A stretch of 64,000 nucleotides of DNA, taken from Candidatus Nitricoxidivorans perseverans. Lineage in GTDB: Bacteria > Pseudomonadota > Gammaproteobacteria > Burkholderiales > Rhodocyclaceae. How positions within the stretch are numbered: position 1 is the stretch's first letter; each line of letters begins with the position of its first letter. Under the pieces are notes generated by a model. That model worked only from the letters and a program-made list of their open reading frames with translations. It had not been told where the DNA came from and searched no databases. Positions 44,310 through 51,472 of this stretch are shown piece by piece. A program made the translations under genes and the position numbers. The stretch covers positions 2,420,282 to 2,484,281 of the forward strand of contig CP107246.1 in NCBI GenBank assembly GCA_030246985.1. Reading direction: 5' to 3'.

Positions 44310-45242
44310 ATGACCACAGATTCCCATCCCCAGGTTCCCATTTCCGGCAGCCCCGTCGTTCCCAACATGGTGGACGGCACCCACAAGATACAGTTCTCCT
44401 GCCGCAAGGGAATTTCCTGCTGGAACGCCTGCTGTTCCAACATCGATATCTCTCTCACGCCTTACGACGTGATCCGGCTAAAGACGCGGCTGGGCGTCGC
44501 TTCCGCCGAATTCCTCAAGGAATACACGGTGCCCTATGAGCTGGAGAAGGACGACATCGCCGGCGTCAAGTTCCGGCCCGTCGAGAACGGCACCGCCTGC
44601 CGCTTCATGACCCCGGAAGGGTGCAGCGTCTATGAAGACCGCCCCACCGCCTGCCGCTACTATCCCGTCGCGCTGCTCTCGATGCGCAAGCAGGACGAGT
44701 ATGTGGACCGCGATTCCTACGCCATCGTCGAGGAGCCGCACTGCCTGGGCCACCAGGAGCCCCGCACACTGACCATCGACGAGTACCGCGCCGAACAGGG
44801 CGTGGCCGAATACGACGAGCTGGCGCGCGGCTGGCGCCAGCTCATCCTGAAGAAGAAATCCTCCGGTCCGTCCGTCGGCAAGCCTTCGCTCAAGAGCCGA
44901 CAGCTCTTCTTCATGGCCTGCTACGACGTCGACACCTTCCGCGCCTTCGTCGCCTCCGAGGGCTTCGGCAAGCTCTTCAAGCTCAGGGACGACGAGCGCG
45001 CCATGCTCATGGCCGACGACACCGAACTGATGCTCTTCGCCTTCCGCTTCCTCAAGCAGGTGCTGTTCGGCGAGCAGAGCATCGAACTCGACGAGGCGAC
45101 CGCGAAGGAGCGCCTGGAAAGCTGGCGCGAGCGGCAAAAGGCCATCGAACGCGAAGCCGCCCGGAAGCTGATGAACGCCGAGGAAGGCATGATCGAAGCC
45201 ACCGACGAGTGCGTCGGGGGCGACTGCGGCGAGGAGCCGTAA
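44310..45242 (+). CDS. YkgJ-family cysteine-cluster protein
   Basis: A 310-residue soluble protein. The N-terminal third has CRKGISCWNACCSN and then CRFMTPEGCSVYEDRPTACRYYPV, the eight-Cys metal-binding pattern of the YkgJ/FliB-like family. The rest is helical and charged, with no named domain. The family is poorly characterised and proposed to bind zinc or iron-sulfur. Its place between aprA and the convergent hdrB gene suggests a maturation or electron-transfer role for APS reductase or Qmo; that is inference. Confidence 0.8.
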   Translation: MTTDSHPQVPISGSPVVPNMVDGTHKIQFSCRKGISCWNACCSNIDISLTPYDVIRLKTRLGVASAEFLKEYTVPYELEKDDIAGVKFRPVENGTACRFMTPEGCSVYEDRPTACRYYPVALLSMRKQDEYVDRDSYAIVEEPHCLGHQEPRTLTIDEYRAEQGVAEYDELARGWRQLILKKKSSGPSVGKPSLKSRQLFFMACYDVDTFRAFVASEGFGKLFKLRDDERAMLMADDTELMLFAFRFLKQVLFGEQSIELDEATAKERLESWRERQKAIEREAARKLMNAEEGMIEATDECVGGDCGEEP

Positions 45243-45248
45243 ACGACT

Positions 45249-45275
45249 GCGGCGCCCGCTTTTGGCGGGCGCCGC
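45249..45275. terminator. GC-rich hairpin between convergent genes
   Basis: An 11-bp perfect stem (GCGGCGCCCGC / GCGGGCGCCGC, loop TTTTG) sits between the stops of the ykgJ-like gene and hdrB. It lacks a long T-run on either side but is placed as a bidirectional terminator. Confidence 0.6.
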
Positions 45276-45299
45276 GGTTCTCCCCGAGCGTGCAGCCTG

Positions 45300-46196
45300 T
45301 TATTTGTTAGCGAAGCCTTCCAGTTTCTCTGCGCGGATGAGCTGGCCGTTCAGGCCGGCTTCCTTGGCCGAGCCGCCGTAGGCGACGGTCATCAGTTGCG
45401 AGTAGTAGACGACCGGCATGGCGAGCTTGGTGCCGTGCTTCTTGTTGATTTCGGACTGGTAGATCTCGACGTTGGCCTGGCAGAGCTGGCAGGGCGTGAC
45501 GATCAGTTCGGCGCCGTGGTCGTAGGCGGATTCGACGATCTGGCGGATCTGGTTCTGCGCCTTGTCCGGTTCGGAGAAGGCGAGCGCGCCGCCGCAGCAG
45601 GTGACCTTCTGATCGTACTTGACGGCTTCGGCGCCCACCGTTTCGATCATGTGGTCCAGATACATCGGGTTTTCAAAGGACTCGCCTGCGATACCAAAGG
45701 GACGGTTGGTCTGGCAGCCCACGTAACCGGCGATCTTGAGACCCTCCAGCGACTTGACTACCGGGGCCTTCATGGCCTCGAAGCCGACATCCTCGATCAG
45801 CACTTCGACCATGTGGCGGGCCTTGACCGTACCCTTGAACGCGAGGCCGGCTTCCTTGAGCGCTTCGTTGGTTTCCGCCATCAGGCTGCCGAATTCGTGC
45901 AGGCGCTCGACCGTCTCGCGGGAGGAGAGCCAGCACGCCGGGCAGCCGGAGACCATGTCCTGGCCGGGCAGGTGCTGTTCAGCCAGCGCCAGGTTGCGGG
46001 CATTGATCGCAAGGCGGGGCAGCTCGCCGCCCTCGCCGTAGCCGATGGAGGCGCCGCAGCAGTTCCAGTCGGGGATCTCGTTGAGCTGGATGCCCAGCTT
46101 CTCGTTCATCAGTTGGATCGAGGTGGTGAAGTTCGACCCCGAGGCGCCCTTCTGCTGGGTGCAGCCGGGATAGAACGCATACTGTTTCTTGGTCAT
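45300..46196 (-). CDS. hdrB: HdrB-like CCG-domain subunit
   Basis: A 298-residue protein with two complete CCG domains: GCTQQ, NCCGASIGYGEGGEL and GCPACW in the first, GCQTN, CCGGALAF and CQLC in the second. These bind noncubane [4Fe-4S] clusters in heterodisulfide reductases. With HdrC it replaces QmoC in some sulfate reducers and sulfur oxidisers. It is last of qmoA-qmoB-hdrC-hdrB and converges on the sat-apr operon. It has no membrane segment. Confidence 0.9.
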   Translation of the reverse strand: MTKKQYAFYPGCTQQKGASGSNFTTSIQLMNEKLGIQLNEIPDWNCCGASIGYGEGGELPRLAINARNLALAEQHLPGQDMVSGCPACWLSSRETVERLHEFGSLMAETNEALKEAGLAFKGTVKARHMVEVLIEDVGFEAMKAPVVKSLEGLKIAGYVGCQTNRPFGIAGESFENPMYLDHMIETVGAEAVKYDQKVTCCGGALAFSEPDKAQNQIRQIVESAYDHGAELIVTPCQLCQANVEIYQSEINKKHGTKLAMPVVYYSQLMTVAYGGSAKEAGLNGQLIRAEKLEGFANK

Positions 46197-46209
46197 TTCT
46201 CGACTCCGT

Positions 46210-46818
46210 TCAAGCCAGGCCGCGGCGCTTGTCTTCGATCTCGCGCGCCTTGGCGACTATTTTCTGGATGCCGTTCTGGTCCTGGCACTTGTGCCCGCCA
46301 AGGATTTCCATCGGGCTGAGGCGACCGGCCTTGACCAGGCCCAAGCCGACGCCTTGCATGGCCATCGAATTCTTCACGCCCTGCCCGAAGCCGTCCTTGA
46401 AATACATCGCCAGCGAGAACTTGAGTTCATTGACGCGGCCGGTCTTGACCAGGTTGTCCCAGAACAGCTTGGCGATGGCCCGCGTCGGCTGCTTCGCGGG
46501 CGCCAGGTTCAGGCGGTGCGCGTAGTGGGCGAGGCCGTGCATGATGTGGGTGATCGGCAGCTTGCGCGGGCAGCGCACGATGCAGTTGTAGCAGGAGGTG
46601 CACATCCACATGGAGTCTGAGGTCAGCACTTCCTCGCGCTTGCCGGCGCGGATCATCATGAAGAGCTTCTGCGGCGAGTGCTGCCAGTGCGGGCCGAGCG
46701 GGCAGGAGCCGGCGCACACGCCGCACTGCATGCACATCTTGACCATGTGGCCGTCCTCGACGTTTGCCTCGACTTCCTTGAGGAAGCTGTTCTTGTAGGT
46801 TGCAGTCGTCATCGTCAT
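46210..46818 (-). CDS. hdrC: HdrC-like iron-sulfur subunit
   Basis: A 202-residue protein. It has two [4Fe-4S] motifs: CMQCGVCAGSCPLG and CTSCYNCIVRCPR. The rest is helical, with no heme-binding membrane domain, unlike QmoC, which fuses this part to an HdrE-like membrane domain. I chose ATG at 46818 at the start of MTMTTATYK. It lies eight bases after qmoB and 13 before hdrB, so the set is one operon. Confidence 0.92.
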   Translation of the reverse strand: MTMTTATYKNSFLKEVEANVEDGHMVKMCMQCGVCAGSCPLGPHWQHSPQKLFMMIRAGKREEVLTSDSMWMCTSCYNCIVRCPRKLPITHIMHGLAHYAHRLNLAPAKQPTRAIAKLFWDNLVKTGRVNELKFSLAMYFKDGFGQGVKNSMAMQGVGLGLVKAGRLSPMEILGGHKCQDQNGIQKIVAKAREIEDKRRGLA

Positions 46819-46826
46819 GTTCCCTT

Positions 46827-49085
46827 TCAACCGAAGCCCTTCATCGGAGACGGCCCCAGCTTTTCGAGCTGGGCGACGTAGTCGTTGATCAGCTGGACCA
46901 CGCGGGCGTTGTCGGTGATCGCGACCTCCTGCGTTTGCACGCGTTCCATCTCCAGGCTGAGCTGCTTGAGCGTGTCGCCGATCTTGCTCGTGCGATAGAA
47001 GGCCAGCTCGGAACCCTTGACGAAGTGGCACTGGTAGTCGTCGCCCTTCTTGCAGCCCATCATCATCACGCCGTCGTAGCCGGAGTTCAGTGCGTCGGTG
47101 ATCCAGATGGTGTTGACCGAGCCCAGGCAGCGCACGGGGATCGCCCGTACGAAGGCCGAGTAGGTCATGCGCTGCAGGCCGGCCATGTCGAGCGCGGGAT
47201 AGGCGTCGTTCTCGCAGGCGAGGATCAGGATGCGCGGCTTCTCCTCGAACTCGTCCGGCACGTTGACCGCCTTGATCTGGCTGCCGACGGTGTCGCAGGA
47301 GTAGTTCTCGAAGGAGATCACGCGCACCGGGCAGGCGCCCATGCAGGTGCCGCAGCGGCGGCAGCGTTCCTCGTTGAACAACGGGAAGCGGCGCTCGTCC
47401 TCGTCGATCGCGCCAAAGGGGCATTCCACCGTGCAGCGCTTGCACTGGGTGCAGCCTTCGAGGCGCGCCTTCGGGAATGAAAGATCCCATGCGCGCGGAT
47501 GCGAGGCGCGACGATTCGAGACGTTCTCGATGGCCTGGATGGCCTTCATCGCGGCGCCGGTGGCGTCTTCCTGCGCCTGGAACATGTCCATCGGCCGGCG
47601 CGCCGGGCCGGCGGCGTACATGGCCGTGCGGCGCGTCTCGTACGGGAAGCAGATGAAGTGCGAATCCGCGAAGCCGTACTTGAACTGCGGCATGTCCGGG
47701 CCCTGGCGATAGGTCAGCTTGAGGACGGAGGTGTTGTCGACCAGCGCAGTGCGCTGCTGCTTTGCCGCCTCGTCGCCGCCTTCGGCCAGGGTGTTGATGG
47801 CCGTCCACTCGTCGAGGTTGACGCCGGCGTTGGGCACCTGGCCGGTGGCCAGCACCACGAGGTCGGCGGCGGCGGAGGCCGCTTCATCGAGGATCAGATC
47901 CTGGAACTCGACCGTACACTCGTTGCCGCCCGTCACCTTGGAAACCTTGCCCTTGGTGAAGGTCACGCCCTTGGTCTGGGCACTGCGATAGAAGTCCTCG
48001 CCCATGCCCGGCACGCGCAGATCCTGGTACAGGACCACGGTGTCGATATCAGGATTCTGATCCTTGAAGTACATCGCCTGCTTGATCGAAGTCGCGCAGC
48101 AGTGGCCGGAGCAGTAGTCCAGGTGCGTTCCATCGCCGTTGCCGCCCGAGCCGCGCTGGCCCGCGCACTGCACGAAAACCACGGATTTGACTTCCTTTCC
48201 GTCGGTGCGCTTGATCGCGCCTCCGTTGGCGGCGCTGGTCAGGGTTTCGAGGCCTGCTTGGTCGGTGACGTTGGCCTGGCCGCCGCCGAGTTCGGGCAGC
48301 TTGTCGAGCGGATAGGTGGTGAAGCCGGTGGCCTGGACGATGGCGCCGACGGTCTCCTCCGCGCCGTTGGAGAGCTTGACCTTGAAGCGGCCAGGCGCGC
48401 CCGCCGTCTCGGCGATCGTGGTGGAGAGCGCCACCTTGATCTTCGGATGGCTGGAGACCCTGGCCGCCATCTCGTCAATGCCGGTAGGCACAGGCTCGGC
48501 ATGGGGCGCGTTGAACGGCACGCGCTTGACGAGGTTTCTGGCGAAGCCGCCGAGGGCGTCGCTTTTCTCGACCAGCAATGCCTCGTAACCCGCATCGGCC
48601 GCGGCCAGCGCCGCCGTCATGCCCGTCACGCCGCCGCCGACGACCAGGATGCGCTTGCTCTCGGCCTTGTTGTCGGGGTTGCCCAGGGGCAGGGTCATCT
48701 TCTTGACCTCGGCGCAGCCCATGCGCACGTAGTCCTCGGCCATCTCCTGGCGCACCTCGTCGTGGTCGGAGCCTTCGGCAACGACCCAGAGCACGCCCTC
48801 GCGCAGGTTGGCGCGGGAGACGGCCGCCGGGAAGCTGAAGGCTTCCGTCTTGGCGCGCCGCGAGCAGGCGGCGATGCACAGATGGGTCACGCCCTCGTTG
48901 GCGATGTCGTTCCGGATGAGCTCGACGCCTTCGGTCGAGCAAAGGAAGGGGTGGCTCTTGACCACTGCCATCTTGCCTTCACGGGTGGCGATCTTCTCCA
49001 GGGCGCCGACATCGAGCGTGTCGCCGATGCCGCAGCCGGAGCAGATGTATGCCGCAAATTTGGGAACTGCGTTGTTGTCAGCCAT
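46827..49085 (-). CDS. qmoB: QmoB (HdrA-like flavoprotein with MvhD-like C-terminus)
   Basis: A 752-residue protein. An N-terminal Cys-containing domain (CSGCGIGDTLD) leads to an FAD/NAD Rossmann fold (VVGGGVTGMTAALAAADAG, about 147-165), then two ferredoxin motifs (CTQCKRCTVECPFG and CRRCGTCMGACPV), then an MvhD-like domain (about 615-750; GVMMMGCKKGDDYQCHF). This order is that of QmoB. It links AprBA to the quinone pool with QmoA and HdrBC. Four bases separate it from qmoA. Confidence 0.93.
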   Translation of the reverse strand: MADNNAVPKFAAYICSGCGIGDTLDVGALEKIATREGKMAVVKSHPFLCSTEGVELIRNDIANEGVTHLCIAACSRRAKTEAFSFPAAVSRANLREGVLWVVAEGSDHDEVRQEMAEDYVRMGCAEVKKMTLPLGNPDNKAESKRILVVGGGVTGMTAALAAADAGYEALLVEKSDALGGFARNLVKRVPFNAPHAEPVPTGIDEMAARVSSHPKIKVALSTTIAETAGAPGRFKVKLSNGAEETVGAIVQATGFTTYPLDKLPELGGGQANVTDQAGLETLTSAANGGAIKRTDGKEVKSVVFVQCAGQRGSGGNGDGTHLDYCSGHCCATSIKQAMYFKDQNPDIDTVVLYQDLRVPGMGEDFYRSAQTKGVTFTKGKVSKVTGGNECTVEFQDLILDEAASAAADLVVLATGQVPNAGVNLDEWTAINTLAEGGDEAAKQQRTALVDNTSVLKLTYRQGPDMPQFKYGFADSHFICFPYETRRTAMYAAGPARRPMDMFQAQEDATGAAMKAIQAIENVSNRRASHPRAWDLSFPKARLEGCTQCKRCTVECPFGAIDEDERRFPLFNEERCRRCGTCMGACPVRVISFENYSCDTVGSQIKAVNVPDEFEEKPRILILACENDAYPALDMAGLQRMTYSAFVRAIPVRCLGSVNTIWITDALNSGYDGVMMMGCKKGDDYQCHFVKGSELAFYRTSKIGDTLKQLSLEMERVQTQEVAITDNARVVQLINDYVAQLEKLGPSPMKGFG

Positions 49086-49088
49086 CTC

Positions 49089-50372
49089 TTACGCCTCCAC
49101 CGCGGCCGTCTTGTTGATCACCTGGATCGCGCGCAGGGACGCCGCCGTGGCGCTCTGCACGGCGCGGTTCACGTCGAGCGGGCTCGATGCCGCGCCGGCG
49201 CCGAACATGCCGCCGTCCTTCGATCCCTCGATGAAGTTCGAGGAATCCTGGACGATGTCGTCGGGAAGTTTCACGCCGGTTACTTCCGGCTCCATGCCGA
49301 CCGCCAGCACGACGAGGTCGTGCTCGCTGGCGTAGCGGTGGTAGCCCTCGGTGTTGACGCCGTGCAGGATCGGGTTTCCATTGGATTCGTTCAGGGCGAT
49401 GCGCGCGACCTTGGACTTGACGAAGCTGACCGTCGGATCCTTCCAGACGTTGGCGTAGAAATCCTCGAAGCGGTCAATGGCGCGGATGTCGATGTAGTAG
49501 ACGGTCGATTTCCCCTCTTCGCCGCAGGCTTCGCGGACATACTGGGTCTGTTTGAGCGTGGCCATGCAGCAGATGCGCGAGCAGTGGCGCAGGTAGTTCT
49601 CATCGCGCGAACCGGCGCACTGGATGAAGGCGACGTTCTTCGCGGGCTGGCCGTCGGAGGGGCGCAGTAGCTTCCCGCCCGTGGGACCGTGCGGATCGGC
49701 CATGCGCTCGAACTCGACGCTGGTGACCACGTTGTCGAAGCGATCGTAACCGTAGGGCTGAATCTTGTTGGCGTCGAAGGGACGCCAGCCGGTCGCCCAG
49801 ACCACGGCGCCGACGTTGAGATTCACCGTTTCCTCCTTCATGCCGAGATCGACGGCGCCGACCTTGCAGGCGGCCTTGGCGGCCTCGCCCTCGGCCGTGC
49901 CGGCGATGGACGGGGCGATCACGTAGCGCTGCGGATAGGCCATCGTGTGCGGCAGGTAGGCCGCCTTGACCTTGGCCAGGCCGTAGTTGAAGGCATCGGC
50001 GACCTCGGAGGTCACCGCCTTGCCGCAGTCGCCGCAGGCCGTGCAGTTTTCATTGACGTGGCGCGGCGAAACCTTGAGCGTGACGCTGTAGTTGCCGCGG
50101 GAGCCGGCCACCGCCGTCACCTCGGTCATCGTCATCACGCGCACGTTCGGGTTGCCCTTGATGCGCTTGAGATTGATCTCCAGCCCGCAGGTCGGGTGGC
50201 ACATCTTCGGGAAATAGCGGTAGAGCTGGGCGGTGCGGCCGCCGAGCGCCGGGGTCTTTTCCACCAGGATGACCTGCTTGCCGCACTCGGCGGCTTCGAT
50301 GGCGGCCGTCATGCCTGCAATGCCGCCGCCGACGACCAGGATCGTCTGGTTGGTTGAAATGGGAGCCGTCAC
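49089..50372 (-). CDS. qmoA: QmoA (HdrA-like FAD protein)
   Basis: A 427-residue protein. It starts with ILVVGGGIAGMTAAIEAAECG (FAD site near residues 13-30), has CHPTCGLEINLKRI, a CTACGDCG cluster and IQCAGSRDENYLRHCSRICC. I chose GTG at 50372 because GGAGA lies six bases upstream and it begins just before the FAD motif; longer frames lack this. QmoA contacts AprBA and passes electrons to QmoB. A TAGAAT box lies about 33 bases upstream. Confidence 0.94.
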   Translation of the reverse strand: MTAPISTNQTILVVGGGIAGMTAAIEAAECGKQVILVEKTPALGGRTAQLYRYFPKMCHPTCGLEINLKRIKGNPNVRVMTMTEVTAVAGSRGNYSVTLKVSPRHVNENCTACGDCGKAVTSEVADAFNYGLAKVKAAYLPHTMAYPQRYVIAPSIAGTAEGEAAKAACKVGAVDLGMKEETVNLNVGAVVWATGWRPFDANKIQPYGYDRFDNVVTSVEFERMADPHGPTGGKLLRPSDGQPAKNVAFIQCAGSRDENYLRHCSRICCMATLKQTQYVREACGEEGKSTVYYIDIRAIDRFEDFYANVWKDPTVSFVKSKVARIALNESNGNPILHGVNTEGYHRYASEHDLVVLAVGMEPEVTGVKLPDDIVQDSSNFIEGSKDGGMFGAGAASSPLDVNRAVQSATAASLRAIQVINKTAAVEA

Positions 50373-50404
50373 ATCAAGTCTCCGGTTGTAAAGAAACGGC
50401 CGCG

Positions 50405-50410
50405 ATTCTA
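50405..50410 (-). promoter_or_regulatory. Candidate -10 box of the qmo-hdr operon
   Basis: TAGAAT on the minus strand, 33 bases before the qmoA start, with a TTGCCC about 15 bases further upstream. Spacing to the -35 is short, so this is a moderate candidate. Confidence 0.4.
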
Positions 50411-50469
50411 CCTTGGGGAGACAAGGGGCAATCTTGTGAAAGGTCAAACCCGGGCAAAATTGTTTCTAT

Positions 50470-50487
50470 CTGGCGATAGACCGCCAG
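50470..50487 (-). repeat. Hairpin between phosphoesterase gene and qmoA
   Basis: CTGGCG and CGCCAG pair across six bases, eight bases after the phosphoesterase stop. There is no T-run, so it is a weak terminator or stabilising hairpin. Confidence 0.35.
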
Positions 50488-50494
50488 AATGCCG

Positions 50495-51013
50495 TCAGAC
50501 GGCCGGCGTCGGTTTCACCTCGAAAGTCAGCGCCGCCAGGTCGCCGAGGATCCAGGTCGCCGCCGGTGCGCCGAGTCCGGCCACCGTGCCGGGATTGACG
50601 AGCCAGGTCATGCCGCCCCTGACGTTGGCCTGCTGTCCGATGTCGGGTTTGTGGCTGTGGCCGCAGCAGACGAGGTCGTAGTCGCCGGTGCAGGCCATCG
50701 CGTGGCCGTAGTGCGGGTAATGGGTCACGAAGACGCGGCGGCCGGCGAGATCGAGGACCGCGTCGCGGCCATGGTAGTGGAGCAGGCCCTCGGAATGGCA
50801 GGCCATGCGCGCGAGCGCGACGAGGTCGCCGAGGTTGTTGCCGTGGATCACGTGAATTGGCAGGCCGAGCTTCATGGAAGCCTTGACGGTATTGACGCCG
50901 ATCAGGTCGCCGCAGTGGATCACCGCTTCGGCGCCCTCGGCCCTCGCCGCCCCGACGGCGGCAGCCAGCGCCGGCCCACGGTCGTGGCTATCCGAAACGA
51001 TGCAGATCTTCAT
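50495..51013 (-). CDS. YfcE-type metallophosphoesterase
   Basis: A 172-residue calcineurin-like phosphoesterase. Metal-site motifs are SDSHDR (with the DxH motif), GDLIG, HGNNL, THYPHYGH and CGHSHKP in the correct order. Small members of this family hydrolyse phosphodiesters or phosphomonoesters such as bis-pNPP; the natural substrate is unknown. It lies five bases after a 133-residue unknown gene and upstream of qmoA, inside the sulfur-oxidation island. Confidence 0.9.
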   Translation of the reverse strand: MKICIVSDSHDRGPALAAAVGAARAEGAEAVIHCGDLIGVNTVKASMKLGLPIHVIHGNNLGDLVALARMACHSEGLLHYHGRDAVLDLAGRRVFVTHYPHYGHAMACTGDYDLVCCGHSHKPDIGQQANVRGGMTWLVNPGTVAGLGAPAATWILGDLAALTFEVKPTPAV

Positions 51014-51018
51014 TGGAA

Positions 51019-51420
51019 TCAGATCACGAGGGGGCCGTCGTAGTCGTCCAGTTCCTTGAGGTCGCGGCCGGTCATGCCGGAGCGGACGCCCTGCATCTGG
51101 CGCTCGTGGTCGGACTGCACTTGCAGCAGCGTGATGACGCAGTCGCCCAGGTTGTCGAAGGAATCCTTCCCGGTGCCGAACTGCGTCGCCTCGTTATAGA
51201 AGAACTGGGCGCGGAATCGGTTGTCGGCGAGCTTGAAGACGACGAAGTGAGCGCCCCGCTCAGACCAGTAGAGTACGGCGCAATCGTCGACCTGGCCGCT
51301 GCCTGGGACAATCTCGATCTCGGCCTCGGCCGACTCGACGGTCACGGCGTGCCCGTAGCGTTCGAGGAGCGTCTGATTGACGAGTTTGATCTCGCTATCG
51401 GTGAATTCAGTGAGTTGCAT
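51019..51420 (-). CDS. Hypothetical protein divergent from soeA
   Basis: A 133-residue soluble, acidic protein with no signal peptide. It begins MQLTEFTDSEIKLVNQTLLERYG, has an alternating strand-like middle (CAVLYWSERGAHFVVFKL) and a C-terminus with MTGRDLKELDDYDG. I do not recognise the family. It is paired with the phosphoesterase gene (five-base gap) and shares a 52-base divergent upstream region with soeA, so a link to sulfite oxidation is possible but unproven. Confidence 0.7.
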   Translation of the reverse strand: MQLTEFTDSEIKLVNQTLLERYGHAVTVESAEAEIEIVPGSGQVDDCAVLYWSERGAHFVVFKLADNRFRAQFFYNEATQFGTGKDSFDNLGDCVITLLQVQSDHERQMQGVRSGMTGRDLKELDDYDGPLVI

Positions 51421-51433
51421 GGTTGTTCGGTCA

Positions 51434-51439
51434 TAGAAT
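51434..51439 (+). promoter_or_regulatory. Candidate -10 box of soeABC
   Basis: TAGAAT lies 34 bases before the soeA start in the 52-base divergent gap. No -35 at standard spacing is seen. Confidence 0.3.
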
Positions 51440-51472
51440 GCGACGACGACAATTTACCACGGTCGTCCGGCC

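Noticed and set aside
47499-49670. A 723-codon plus-strand frame over qmoB and qmoA
   Set aside because: Shadow translation with His/Gly/Val repeats; qmoA and qmoB on the other strand have all cofactor motifs.
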